Shown here: piece after piece, positions 15,000 to 25,013 of the stretch
Numbering within the stretch: the stretch's first letter is position 1
How the letters are laid out: each line of letters opens with the position of its first letter
Origin: Acidimangrovimonas pyrenivorans
GTDB taxonomy: Bacteria > Pseudomonadota > Alphaproteobacteria > Rhodobacterales > Rhodobacteraceae
Length of the DNA: 64,000 bases
Reading direction: 5' to 3'
NCBI RefSeq assembly: GCF_042643245.1
Contig: NZ_JBHRSK010000015.1
Coordinates: 62,001 to 126,000, forward strand
Translations under genes and position numbers: made by a program
The notes under the pieces: model-generated
The model's input: the letters and a program-made list of their open reading frames with translations, nothing else
The model's database searches: none
Told to the model about the DNA's origin: nothing

Positions 15000-16970
15000 C
15001 CGCAGCCCCACCCGGCGGCCGTCATGGAAGGCGTAGGGTGCCAGCCGGGGCGCGGCGGCGTCGCCGATCAGGTGGACCTCCATGCCCTCCAGCGCGGCCG
15101 AGAGCGGATCGAAGGCCATGTTCGTCGTCGCCATCACCACCGAATCCGCCGCCACCCGCTCTTCGCTGCCGTCGAGCAGGCTGCGCAGCAGGGCGGCATT
15201 GCCGAACCACTCGGCGATCACCCGCTCGGTCAGCATCCGCACCCCGGCCCGGGCGAGACGGGCGCGCAACGGGCCGTCGGCCGAGGTCCGCACCAGCTCC
15301 TTGCCGATCATCGGGTCGGGGGTGACGTGGATCACCTGCTTGCCCATCTCGGCCAGGTGCCAGGCGGTGCCGCAGCCACGCCAGTTGCCGCCTTCGTCAT
15401 AGACCAGCACCGTGTTGCCCAGCCGGGCCTCGCGCCGCATCACCTCCTCGGCCGACCACACCCTTCCGTGGCCCAGCCCCGGCAATTCCTCGGCGCCGGG
15501 CAGCCAGCGCTGGCGGCCGGTGCCGTCGGGCAGCGATCCGGTGGCTAGCACCACTGTGTCGGCGTCCGACTTCCGCACTTCCTCGGCCTCGAGATAACTG
15601 TGGCGCCGGACCGAGACGCCGAGGCGGCGGAACTCGCTTTCGTACCAGTCGATCAGGTCGAGGATCTGGGCCTGGCGCGGCTGCATGCCCGCAAGCCGGA
15701 ACTGGCCGCCCAGATCGCCGCTCGCCTCGGCCAGCACCACCTCGTGGCCGCGTTCGGCCGCCACCCGCGCCGCCTCCAGCCCGGCCGGGCCGCCGCCGAC
15801 CACCAGCACGTTGCGCGAGGCCTCGGCCCTGGTGAAGCGGTCGCCGCCCCATTCGAACTCGCGCCCGGCCGAGGGGTTGATCAGGCAGGAGATCCAGTAG
15901 TCGCGCGAGCGCCGGCCCCAGCACATCTGGTTGCAGGAGATGCAGCCGCGCACCTGCTCGGCCCTGCCCTCGGCGGTCTTACGCGCCAGGTGCGGGTCGG
16001 CAATCTGGCCGCGGACGATCGACACCAGGTCGGCCTGGCCCGAGGCGATGACGGCCTCGGCATTCTCGGGCGTGCGGATATGCGCCTCCGAGGTGACCTT
16101 GGCCTGCTTGACGACCCTTTTCAGTTCCTCGGTGAAGGGGGCGGTCAGCTTGTCGCCGTAGAGGAAGGTCGGCATCAGCCGCTCGAAATCGAGATAGCCG
16201 CCATGGCCGCAGGTGACGTAGTCGATATGGCCGGTGGCGTCGTGCAGCGCGACGATCTCGGCCAGCGCCTCCTGGCTCAGCAGCACGTCGTAGGCATCCG
16301 AGGTCGAGATCGCCATTCCGACGATGAACTCCTCGCCACAGGCGCGGCGGATGTTCTCGACGATGCTGCGCGACAACCGGGTGCGGTTTTCCAGGCTGCC
16401 GCCCCAGCGGTCGTCGCGCCGGTTCGACCACGGGGTCCAGAACTGGTCGAGCAGGGAATGGTAGGCGGCCCAGATCTCGACCCCCTGAAAGCCCGCCTTC
16501 TGGCAGCGGACAGCGGCGGCGGTATGAGCGTCGATGATCTCCTCGATCTCGGTCTCGGTCATGGCGTGGGAGCCGTCGCTGTCGTGATACGACGGCCGGC
16601 CGGACGGGCCCCAATGCGGGCGGAACGACAGATCGGAATCGCCGTGCTGACCGACGCTGTAGAGCTGCTGCAGGATCACCGCGCCGGCGTCCTTCACCGG
16701 CTCGGTGACGCGCTGGAAATAGGGGATGACGTCGTCGGTGCCGGGGCGGAAATTGCCCCGCGTCAGCACGGCGGTGGGATGGATCGGCATCGGCTCGGCG
16801 ACGATCATCGCCGCCCCGCCCAGCGCCCGCTCGAGCAGGTAGGCGCCGAAACGGTCGCCCGGCAGCCCCTCCTCGGCCATGTTGGCGGTATGGGCGCCGA
16901 AGACGATGCGGTTGCGCAGGCTGTGGCCGCGCAAGGTCAACGGCGACATCAGGCGGGGGTGATCGGTCAT
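14994..16970 (-). CDS. NADH:flavin oxidoreductase with 4Fe-4S cluster (TMADH/2,4-dienoyl-CoA reductase/N-demethylase family)
   Basis: 658 residues. The N-terminal TIM barrel binds FMN (about 1-335). Cys343, Cys346, Cys350 and Cys362 form the CX2CX3CX11C 4Fe-4S motif. The rest is a pyridine-nucleotide-disulfide-type domain (VLVVGGGPAGLEAARVAAERG near 388). The barrel lacks the HAAHGYL catalytic motif of dienoyl-CoA reductases and instead reads EIWAAYHSLLDQFWTPWSNR, closer to trimethylamine dehydrogenase and N-methylproline demethylase relatives. Oxidative N-demethylation of a methylated amine is therefore a plausible role, but the substrate cannot be named. Confidence 0.87.
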   Translation of the reverse strand: MTDHPRLMSPLTLRGHSLRNRIVFGAHTANMAEEGLPGDRFGAYLLERALGGAAMIVAEPMPIHPTAVLTRGNFRPGTDDVIPYFQRVTEPVKDAGAVILQQLYSVGQHGDSDLSFRPHWGPSGRPSYHDSDGSHAMTETEIEEIIDAHTAAAVRCQKAGFQGVEIWAAYHSLLDQFWTPWSNRRDDRWGGSLENRTRLSRSIVENIRRACGEEFIVGMAISTSDAYDVLLSQEALAEIVALHDATGHIDYVTCGHGGYLDFERLMPTFLYGDKLTAPFTEELKRVVKQAKVTSEAHIRTPENAEAVIASGQADLVSIVRGQIADPHLARKTAEGRAEQVRGCISCNQMCWGRRSRDYWISCLINPSAGREFEWGGDRFTRAEASRNVLVVGGGPAGLEAARVAAERGHEVVLAEASGDLGGQFRLAGMQPRQAQILDLIDWYESEFRRLGVSVRRHSYLEAEEVRKSDADTVVLATGSLPDGTGRQRWLPGAEELPGLGHGRVWSAEEVMRREARLGNTVLVYDEGGNWRGCGTAWHLAEMGKQVIHVTPDPMIGKELVRTSADGPLRARLARAGVRMLTERVIAEWFGNAALLRSLLDGSEERVAADSVVMATTNMAFDPLSAALEGMEVHLIGDAAAPRLAPYAFHDGRRVGLRL

Positions 16971-17046
16971 GGGCGTCCTCCGGCTTGCCCGGCGATGCTA
17001 GGCCGAGGCGCCCGGTAACGCAAAGCGCATTGGCGACAGCGGACGG

Positions 17047-18126
17047 TCAGAAGGCGCCCTGCACCGACGGCCGGTCCTTGCCCGGCCCGGCCGCCTTGTC
17101 GTAGCGGTCCTTGAGATTGCGGCGCTGGTTCACGATCGGGGCCATCAAGTCGTCAAGCGCCGGGTCGGCGGCGAGCTTGGGTTCCAGCTCGTCCAGCCGG
17201 TTCATCGCCACCAGCTGCAACAGGTCGTCGCGCAACTCGCCATTCGGGCCGCGCGGCAGGGCCGGCACGGGCTGGACCAGCTCGGCCAGCCGCGCCGGCA
17301 CCAGCGCCCGCAGCCGCTTGTCGCTCAGCCCGGTCTCGGCGAAGACGTACAGGCCGGTGCCGCCGGCGGGCTGGGGATAGGCGCAGATCGCCACTTCCGC
17401 GATCTCGGCCCGCGGTTCAAGCGCGGCGCGGATCTTCGGTCCGTCCTCGGCCAGCCGGTTGCCGCTGCCCTCGCCGTCGGACCAGTGCATCAGCCGCCGG
17501 GTGACGAAGTTGTAGACCCGCTTGCCGGTCGCCATCCAGACCCGCGACGGCCAGGCCTTGCGCGCCAGCATCTTGCGCTCGGCCGGGGTCAGCAGGTCGG
17601 GGGCGAAGGCGCGCTTCTGCTTGAGCATGTGGCGCATGTCCTCGCGCGCCAGAGTGCGGAAATAGCGGCCACGGCGGCGATGCCGCGAGGCGAGCTGGAA
17701 GTCGATCACGGCGGCGCGGCCGTCGGGCGTCATCAGCCAGTTCTGCGGCTTGGCGACATCGTTATGGGTGATGCCGCGGCGGCGCATCTCGCGCAGCAGG
17801 CGGCGGGCATCGCGATACCATTCCGGCCCCGCCGGCCGGGCAAATTGCAGCGGCGTGCCCGCGATCCAGCTGCGCAGCAGGGCCAGCCGGCCGACCCGGA
17901 CCAGCTGCGGCGCGCCCGCGATCCCCTTCGCCGCGCGCAGCGCCCGGATCTCGCGCCGGATCAGCAGCCAGGCGATCGGCCGGGCCCAGAGCGGCGTATG
18001 GTCGATCCGGCGCAGCACCACAGTTGCCTCGGGCGCGTCACGCAGGTGGCCCGAAACGGTTTCGGAAAAGACGTCGCGCTTGTGCACCGTGACCGGCACG
18101 AAATCGGGAAAGGGGTCGTCTGGCAT
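17047..18126 (-). CDS. kinase-like protein with a C-terminal region resembling the acyl-CoA synthetase C-domain
   Basis: 359 residues from the ATG at 18126. The N-terminal half looks like a protein-kinase-fold enzyme of the RIO/lipopolysaccharide-kinase type: GITHNDVAKPQNWLM (HND at 121-123) is a catalytic loop and AVIDFQ (about 139-144) a metal-binding DFG-like motif. I see no glycine-rich loop. From about 235 to 310 the sequence follows the C-terminal domain of ANL adenylating enzymes (EIAEVAICAYPQPAG, then ALPRGPNGELR in place of LPRTxxGKxxR). The lysine expected in the GK motif is Glu here. The role is unknown. It lies downstream of the ABC permease on the same strand. Confidence 0.75.
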   Translation of the reverse strand: MPDDPFPDFVPVTVHKRDVFSETVSGHLRDAPEATVVLRRIDHTPLWARPIAWLLIRREIRALRAAKGIAGAPQLVRVGRLALLRSWIAGTPLQFARPAGPEWYRDARRLLREMRRRGITHNDVAKPQNWLMTPDGRAAVIDFQLASRHRRRGRYFRTLAREDMRHMLKQKRAFAPDLLTPAERKMLARKAWPSRVWMATGKRVYNFVTRRLMHWSDGEGSGNRLAEDGPKIRAALEPRAEIAEVAICAYPQPAGGTGLYVFAETGLSDKRLRALVPARLAELVQPVPALPRGPNGELRDDLLQLVAMNRLDELEPKLAADPALDDLMAPIVNQRRNLKDRYDKAAGPGKDRPSVQGAF

Positions 18127-18214
18127 TCTGTTCCGCTGCAAGGCCCGCCGGGGGCATCTGACATTTTCGAGAGCTATAGCAGCTTTGCCCCGGCCCCGCC
18201 ACGCCGACGGCGCC

Positions 18215-20757
18215 CTATTCCCGCGCCCGCAGCACCCGCGCCGGCCGCGCCGCCAGCGGCCGCAGGGCGAAAAGGAGCCCGGCCAACAGCGTCGCCAGCG
18301 CCCCGCCGGCGACGATGGCCAGCGCCGGGCCGAGCTCGAAGACGAAGGGCGCATCCATGACGAAGCGCATCACCGCCCAGCCGGCCAGCCCGCCGGCGAC
18401 GATGGCGACGCCGCCCGCCGCCGCGCCCAGCACCGCCGAGCGCAGGGCAAAGCTGGCGAGGATGCGCGCCCGCGTCGCCCCCAGCGTCTTCAGCACTGCC
18501 GCCTCGTAGACCCGCGACCGCTCGCCCGCCGCCGCCGCGCCGATCAGCACGATGAAACCGGTCAGCAGCGTCGCCCCCGCCGCGCCCGAGGTGGCGGCGG
18601 CGATGGCGGAAAGCGCCTCGGTGACGCGGTCGATGGCGTCGCGGACGCGGATCGCGGTGATGTTGGGATAGGCGTCGGAGACGTCGCGCAGGATCGCCGC
18701 CTCGGCCGAGGGCCTGGCATAGACCGTGGCGATGTTGCTGTGCGGCGCGCCGGCCACCGCCGCCGGGTCCATCGACAGAACGAAGCCGATGCCGCCGGTG
18801 GCGAAATCGACGGCGCGGAAGCTGGTGATCGTCGCGGTGATGTCGCGGCCGAGGATATTGACCGTCAGGGTGTCGCCCAGCTTCAGTCCCAGTTCCTGCG
18901 CCTCCTGCGCGGCAAAACTGATCTGCGGCGGGCCGGAATAGTCCTTGGGCCACCATGTGCCGGCGGTGATCTTGGTCCGCGCCGGCGGCGTGGCCGAGAA
19001 GGTGACGCCGCGATCGCCGCGCAGCACCCAGTGATTGCCGGCCACCTCGGTCGCCGGCTTGCCGTTGATCCGGGTGATGATGCCGCGCAGCATCGGCGCG
19101 GTGTCGACCTTGCTGACCCCCGGGTCGTCCTTCAGCCGCTTGAGGAAGCCGGCCAGCTGGTCGGGCTGGATGTCGATGAAGAAATAGCTCGGCGCCCGTT
19201 GCGGAAGGTCGCGGTCGATGGCGCGGCGCAGGTTGCCGTCGATCTGGCCGACCGCCGCCAGCACCGCCAGCCCGAGCCCCAGCGACAGGATCACCGGCGC
19301 CGCCTCGCTGCGCGGCCCGCCGACGGCGCCCAGCGCCAGCCGCAGCGCGGTGCGGCCGTGCAGCGCCCTAGCCCGGGCCAGCCGCCGTGCCAGCCGGTGC
19401 ACCGCCAGCGCCGCCAGCAGCAGGATCGCCAGCGCGGCAAGGATGCCGCCCACGCTCCACAGCGCCAGCGCCGGCACGCCGGAGAACCAGGTCGCCGTCC
19501 CGACCAGCGCCGCCGCCAGCACCGCCGTCGCCGCCAGGTAGCGCGGCCGCGGCCAGGGCCGGCGCCGGCCAGATTCGTCGCGAAACAGCACCGCCGCCTT
19601 CATCTCCTCGGTCCGGGCCAGCGGCCACAGGGTGAACAGCAACGCCGTCAGCAGACCGTAGAGCGCCGCCTCGGCCAGCGGCTGGGGATAGAGGGCGAAG
19701 ACGGCCGGGAACGGCAGCGCGGCGGTGATCGCCGGGGCCAGCAGCAACGGCACCGCCGCGCCCAGAGCGACGCCCAGTGCCACGCCCAGCAGGGTCAGCG
19801 CACCGATCTGCATCAGGTAGCTGGCGAAGATCAGGCTGCCCTCGGCGCCCAGCGTCTTCAGCGTCGCGATGGTCGCGGTCTTGCCCTCGACATAGGCGCG
19901 CACGGCGGCGGAAATGCCGACCCCGCCGACCGCCAGCCCGGCCAGCCCGACCAGCACCAGGAAAGAGCCGATGCGACGGACGAAGGTCTCGACCCCGGGC
20001 GCCGCCTTGCGCCGGTCGGCCCAGCGCAGCCCGGTATCGCGGAACTGCGCCATCGCCTGTTGCTTGAGGCGCGCCAGATCGGTGCCGGGCGGCAGCAACA
20101 ACCGGAATTTCGACTCGAACAGCGAGCCGGGCACCAGCAGGCCGGAATTGTCCAAGGCCGAGGTGGCGACGATGGTGCGGGGGCCGAGGCCGATCCCCGC
20201 CGTGGCGCTGTCGGGTTCATGCGTCAGCACCGCCATCAGCCGGAAGTCCTGCCGCCCGAGATGGAAGCTGTCGCCCGGCTTCAGCCCAAGCCGGTCGACC
20301 AGCACCCGGTCCATCACCGCGCCCGGCAGCCCGTCGCCGCCGGCCAGCGCCACCCGGATCGGCATAGCCGGCGCCAGCCCGACCGTGCCGGTCAGCGGGT
20401 AATTCCGGTCGACACCCTTGACCTGCGTCAGCGCCCGCTCGGCCTGGTCGCCATGGCCGACCACGGCCATCGAGCGGAAATCGACCACCGCCGAGACCCT
20501 ATCGGCATGCTCGACCATGAAGGCGCGCTCTTTCTCGCTGGCGAAACGGTAGGTGAACTCCATCTGCGCGTCGCCGCCCAGCAGGACCGCACCCTGCTGC
20601 GCCAGCCCGGCCTCGATCGCCGAGCGCACCATGCCGACCCCGGCGATGGCGGCGACGCCCAGCGTCAGGCAGGCGAGGAAGATGCGGAACCCGGCCAGCC
20701 CGCCGCGCAGCTCGCGCCGGGCGAAGCGGGCGGCCAGGCGCAGGGTGCCGGGCGGGC

Positions 20758-20761
<4 letters not shown>
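18215..20761 (-). CDS. ABC transporter permease, FtsX/YbbP type
   Basis: 848 residues. It has an N-terminal membrane helix, a large periplasmic MacB-like region, and FtsX-type helix clusters at about 255-430 and again at the C-terminus (TLLTGFIVLIGAAAAGERSR and the helices after it), the duplicated layout of YbbP/COG3127 permeases. The start ATG at 20761 overlaps the stop of the ATPase gene (ATGA). Together they form a mechanotransmission-type or lipid/lipoprotein-handling ABC system. Its substrate is not established. The order esterase-ATPase-permease matches tesA-ybbA-ybbP of enterobacteria. Confidence 0.93.
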
Positions 20762-21453
<692 letters not shown>

Positions 21454-21463
21454 CGTCAAACTC

Positions 21464-22144
21464 CTGCGGCAGCTCTGGAAGGGATATGGGGCGCGGGCCG
21501 GGCGGCGCAAGTTCCTTGCCGCGCTGAGCCTTGCCCTCGTGGCCGCCGCGCCGCTGCCCGCCGCCGCCAGGACGGCGCTGATTGCCTTCGGCGACAGCCT
21601 GACCGAGGGCTACGGCCTGATCCAGGGCGAGGGCTTCGTGCCGCAGCTGCAGGCCTGGCTGACCGCCCATGGCGCCGATGTGAAGGTGATGAATGCCGGG
21701 GTTTCGGGCGACACAACGGCCGGCGGGCTGTCGCGGATCGGCTGGACCCTGAGCGGCGCAGGCGACGCGATCATCGTCGAGCTGGGCGGCAACGACCTGC
21801 TGCGCGGCATCGACCCGGCTCACACCCGCGCCAATCTCGACGGCATCCTCAAGGCGGCCAGCGACAAGGGCCTGCCGATCCTGCTGATCGGGATGACCGC
21901 GCCGGCGAATTACGGCCCCGACTTCCAGCGCCGCTTCGACGCGATCTTCCCCGAGCTGGCGCGGAAATACGGCGCGCTCTACGTGCCGAACTTCTTCGCC
22001 GCGCTCGACGCCCTGCCCGACCGGACCAAGGCGATGAACGACTACATGCAGGGCGACGCCATCCATCCCAGCGCCGCCGGGGTGAAGCTGATCGTCGACG
22101 ATCTCGGCCCGAAGGTGCTGGAGCTGCTGGCGCGCGTGAACTAG
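21464..22144 (+). CDS. tesA: TesA-type arylesterase/lysophospholipase (SGNH hydrolase)
   Basis: A periplasmic SGNH hydrolase. Block I GDSLTEGYG carries the catalytic Ser, GGND is block III, and DAIHPSAAG holds the catalytic Asp and His. A hydrophobic signal-like segment (KFLAALSLALVAAAPLPAAA) precedes the mature domain. The start is uncertain. No ATG, GTG or TTG lies between the start of the divergent ABC gene and the signal segment; the nearest in-frame ATG (21290) falls inside the opposite gene. I therefore give 21464 (a CTG) as the left limit. Divergence from a ybbA/ybbP-type pair supports the TesA assignment. Confidence 0.85.
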   Translation: MRQLWKGYGARAGRRKFLAALSLALVAAAPLPAAARTALIAFGDSLTEGYGLIQGEGFVPQLQAWLTAHGADVKVMNAGVSGDTTAGGLSRIGWTLSGAGDAIIVELGGNDLLRGIDPAHTRANLDGILKAASDKGLPILLIGMTAPANYGPDFQRRFDAIFPELARKYGALYVPNFFAALDALPDRTKAMNDYMQGDAIHPSAAGVKLIVDDLGPKVLELLARVN

Positions 22145-22207
22145 GCGTGCCGCCCCTGCCCGGCCGGGGAGGGGGCGCTGCCCCCGCCGCCATTGGCGGC
22201 TCCCCCG

Positions 22208-22255
22208 GAGTATTTGGGCAAAGAAGAAACGGGCTTCTTCTTTGGCGAAATACTC
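22208..22255. repeat. long imperfect hairpin between the esterase and FAD-oxidase genes
   Basis: The arm GAGTATTTGGGCAAAGAAGA(A) at 22208-22228 pairs with 22235-22255 with two mismatches across a 6-base loop. Both arms resemble the distal part of the dispersed repeat seen at 53175-53227, as if two copies sat head to head, and a GC hairpin precedes it. It probably acts as a transcript 3' end for tesA. Confidence 0.65.
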
Positions 22256-22356
22256 CCGCCGGAGGCTTCCGCCGCCCGCCGCTCTCGTCCGGCCGGGCCA
22301 TTGACCGCGCCCGGCGCCGGGGTCAAGACTGCCGGCAGGTTGCGAAGGAGAGCAGG

Positions 22357-23763
22357 ATGGAGCTGATCGAGGCGCTGCGGGCGGAGTTGGGCGAGGCGCA
22401 GGTGCTGACCGGGGCCGATGCCGCGCGTTATGGCCGCGACGTCACCGGGAAATACAGCTGGAACCCGCTGGCGGTGCTGCGACCGGCGACGGCCGGAGAG
22501 GTCTCGGCGGTGATGCAGCTGGCCCACGCGGCCGGCATGCCGGTGGTGCCGGTCGGCGGCCATACCGGTCTCAACGGCGGCACCTCGGCCGAGGGCGTGC
22601 TGATGCTGTCGCTGGAGCGGATGAACCGGATCCGCGAGATCCGGCCCGAGGCGCGGGTGGCGATCGTCGAGTCCGGCGTCGTGCTGGCCAAGCTGCACGA
22701 GGCGGCCGAGCAGCACGGGCTCGCCTTTCCGCTGTTCTTCGGCGCCCGCGGCTCGGCGATGATCGGCGGCAACCTGTCGACCAATGCCGGCGGCTCGAAC
22801 GTGCTGCGATACGGCAATACCCGGGCGCTCTGCCTCGGGCTCGAGGTGGTGCTGGCCGACGGCCGGGTGATGGACCTGATGAGCGAGCTGCACAAGGACA
22901 ACTCGGGCTACGACCTCAAGGACCTGTTCATCGGCGCCGAGGGGACGCTGGGGGTGATCACCGCGGCGGTGCTCAAGCTGGTGCCGAAGCCGCGCGCCTA
23001 TGCCACCGCGATGGTCGCGGCGCCGTCGCTCAGCGAGGCGCTGGTGCTGCTCAACCGGCTGCAGGAGGCGACCGGCGGCGCCGTAGAGGCCTTCGAGTTC
23101 ATGCCGCGCAGCTACATGGAGCGCATGGCGATCTGCCATCCCGAGCTGCGCCCGCCCTTCGGGCAGACCTACGACGTCACCCTGATGGTAGAGGTCGGCG
23201 CGACCGCGCCGCGCGACGTCACCCCGGGCCCCGACGGCACGGTGCCGATCGCGGCGCTGCTGGAGGAGACGCTGGCCGGGATGCTGGAAGAGGAGATGAT
23301 CCTCGACGCCGTCGTCGCCAGTTCCGAGGCCCAGCGCAACGAGATGTGGCACCGGCGCGAACTGGCGGCCGAGATCACGCTCAGCCGCCACCCTCTGGTC
23401 GATACCGACATCGCGGTGCCGCTCGACCAGGTGGCGACCTTCATCGAGCGCATCCATGCCCGGCTGCCCGCGCTCGACCCGGGGTTCGAGACGATGAACG
23501 TCGCCCACCTCGGCGACGGCAACATGCATTTCACGGTCTATCCCACCTCGGACGATCCCGTCCTGGCCGACCGCATCCGCGAGGCGATCGAGGATGTCGT
23601 GCTCGAGCTGCGCGGCAGTTTCTCGGCCGAGCACGGGGTCGGACTGTCGAAGCTGCCCAGCATGCGCCGACGCAAGGACCCGGTGGCGCTGGAGGTGATG
23701 CGGGCGGTGAAGACGGCGCTCGATCCCAAGGGCATTCTCAACCCGGGCAAGGTGCTGCCCTGA
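22357..23763 (+). CDS. FAD-binding oxidase/dehydrogenase of the GlcD/D-2-hydroxyacid family (second copy)
   Basis: 468 residues from the ATG at 22357, preceded by GAAGGAGAGCAGG. The PCMH FAD-binding elements are VPVGGHTGLNGGTS, NLSTNAGGSNVLRYGNTRAL and IGAEGTLGVIT. The C-terminal domain has HLGDGNMHFTVYP and FSAEHGVGLSK. Its architecture is the same as the gene at 911-2323, but the barrel-facing residues differ enough (for example AFEFMPRSYMERM against GFELIARQGLDFL) to suggest a different hydroxyacid. The electron acceptor might be the ETF encoded at 33089-34776; that link is an inference. Confidence 0.9.
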   Translation: MELIEALRAELGEAQVLTGADAARYGRDVTGKYSWNPLAVLRPATAGEVSAVMQLAHAAGMPVVPVGGHTGLNGGTSAEGVLMLSLERMNRIREIRPEARVAIVESGVVLAKLHEAAEQHGLAFPLFFGARGSAMIGGNLSTNAGGSNVLRYGNTRALCLGLEVVLADGRVMDLMSELHKDNSGYDLKDLFIGAEGTLGVITAAVLKLVPKPRAYATAMVAAPSLSEALVLLNRLQEATGGAVEAFEFMPRSYMERMAICHPELRPPFGQTYDVTLMVEVGATAPRDVTPGPDGTVPIAALLEETLAGMLEEEMILDAVVASSEAQRNEMWHRRELAAEITLSRHPLVDTDIAVPLDQVATFIERIHARLPALDPGFETMNVAHLGDGNMHFTVYPTSDDPVLADRIREAIEDVVLELRGSFSAEHGVGLSKLPSMRRRKDPVALEVMRAVKTALDPKGILNPGKVLP

Positions 23764-23878
23764 GGCCCGACCGGCGCAGGACGGCGCGGGCGCTGCGACG
23801 CAGGGTCAAGCCCGGCGGCCCCTTGCCGTGTCCCGGCACCCTCCTATGGTGTCACCGATCCATTCAAGGGAGGCCCCG

Positions 23879-24913
23879 ATGACCGAAACGATGAAACGCA
23901 TCGTCCTTGCCAGCCGCCCGCCGGGGAAACCCGGCCCCGAGAATTTCCGGCTCGAGGAAGAACCGCTGCCGCAGCCCGGCCCCGGCGAGTTCCTCGCCCG
24001 GGTGATCTGGCTGTCGCTCGATCCCTACATGCGCGGCCGGATGAGCGCGGCGAAATCCTATGCCAAGCCGGTCGAGATCGGCGAGACGATGACGGCGGGC
24101 TGCGTCGCCGAGGTGATCGCCTCGAACCATGACGGCTATGCCCCCGGCGACCTCGTCGTCGCGCCGCTGGGCTGGGCGACGCACGGTATCTCGGACGGCA
24201 CGCTGGTGCAGAAGATCGACCCCAAGGCCGGCGCGCCGCTGTCGGCCTATCTCGGCGTGCTGGGGATGCCGGGGCTGACCGCCTGGGTCGGGCTGAACGA
24301 CATCCTCGAGGCCAAGCCGGGCGAGACCATCGTCGTCTCGGCCGCCACCGGCGCGGTCGGCAGCCTGGTCGGGCAGCTGGCCAGGCTCAAGGGGATGACC
24401 GTGATCGGCGTCGCCGGCGGGGCCGACAAGTGCCGCTACGCGGTCGAGGAGCTGGGCTTCGACGCCTGCCTCGACCACCGCGCGGCGGCGGATGCCAAGG
24501 AGCTGGGCAAGCAGATCGCCGCGGCGGCGCCGGACGGCGTCGAGTGCTATTTCGAGAATGTCGGCGGCAAGACGCTGGAGGCGGTGCTGCCGAACATGAA
24601 GACCTTCGGCCGGATCGCGCTGTGCGGCATGATCGCCTGGTATTCGGGCGCCGAGAACCCGGCCCCGGCGCCGGTGGTCTGGGGCGCGATCCTGCGCCAG
24701 CGGCTGCGGGTCGAGGGCTTCATCATCTTCGACCGCTACGACCGCCAGCCCGCCTTCGTCGCCGAGGTCGCGCCCAGGGTCGCGGACGGCACGATCCATT
24801 ACCGCGAGACCGTGGCCGAGGGGCTGGAAAACGCTCCCGCCGCCTTCATGAAGATGCTGGAGGGCGGCAATTTCGGCAAGCAGCTGGTGCGGATCGGGGC
24901 CGACCCGGCCTAG
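23879..24913 (+). CDS. NADP-dependent oxidoreductase, medium-chain reductase (CurA/PTGR-like)
   Basis: 344 residues from the ATG at 23879, preceded by AAGGGAGG. It is a zinc-free MDR enzyme: an N-terminal GroES-like domain (LEEEPLPQPGPGEFLARVIWLSLDPYMRGRM) and an NADP-binding Rossmann domain with TIVVSAATGAVGSLVGQLA. The DPYMRGRMS motif is typical of the leukotriene B4 12-hydroxydehydrogenase/YncB/CurA group, which reduces the double bond of alpha,beta-unsaturated carbonyls. It probably detoxifies reactive enones. It stands alone, followed by a dispersed repeat before convergent hemC. Confidence 0.93.
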   Translation: MTETMKRIVLASRPPGKPGPENFRLEEEPLPQPGPGEFLARVIWLSLDPYMRGRMSAAKSYAKPVEIGETMTAGCVAEVIASNHDGYAPGDLVVAPLGWATHGISDGTLVQKIDPKAGAPLSAYLGVLGMPGLTAWVGLNDILEAKPGETIVVSAATGAVGSLVGQLARLKGMTVIGVAGGADKCRYAVEELGFDACLDHRAAADAKELGKQIAAAAPDGVECYFENVGGKTLEAVLPNMKTFGRIALCGMIAWYSGAENPAPAPVVWGAILRQRLRVEGFIIFDRYDRQPAFVAEVAPRVADGTIHYRETVAEGLENAPAAFMKMLEGGNFGKQLVRIGADPA

Positions 24914-24927
24914 GGATCGAGAGGCAA

Positions 24928-24976
24928 GGCCGGGGGCGCTGCCCCCGAACCCCCGGGATATTTTCATGAAGATGAA
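24928..24976 (+). repeat. dispersed GC-hairpin repeat, copy 2
   Basis: The same GGCCGGGGGCGCTGCCCCCG hairpin followed by AACCCCCGGGATATTT and ATGAAGATGAA as at 842-890. It sits between the convergent oxidoreductase and hemC genes. A second weak hairpin (AGGGG ... CCCCT with a T-run) follows immediately at about 24977-25005. Confidence 0.75.
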
Positions 24977-25013
24977 AGGGGGCGGGTTTTCTGCCCCTCT
25001 TTCGTTCCGCCTG

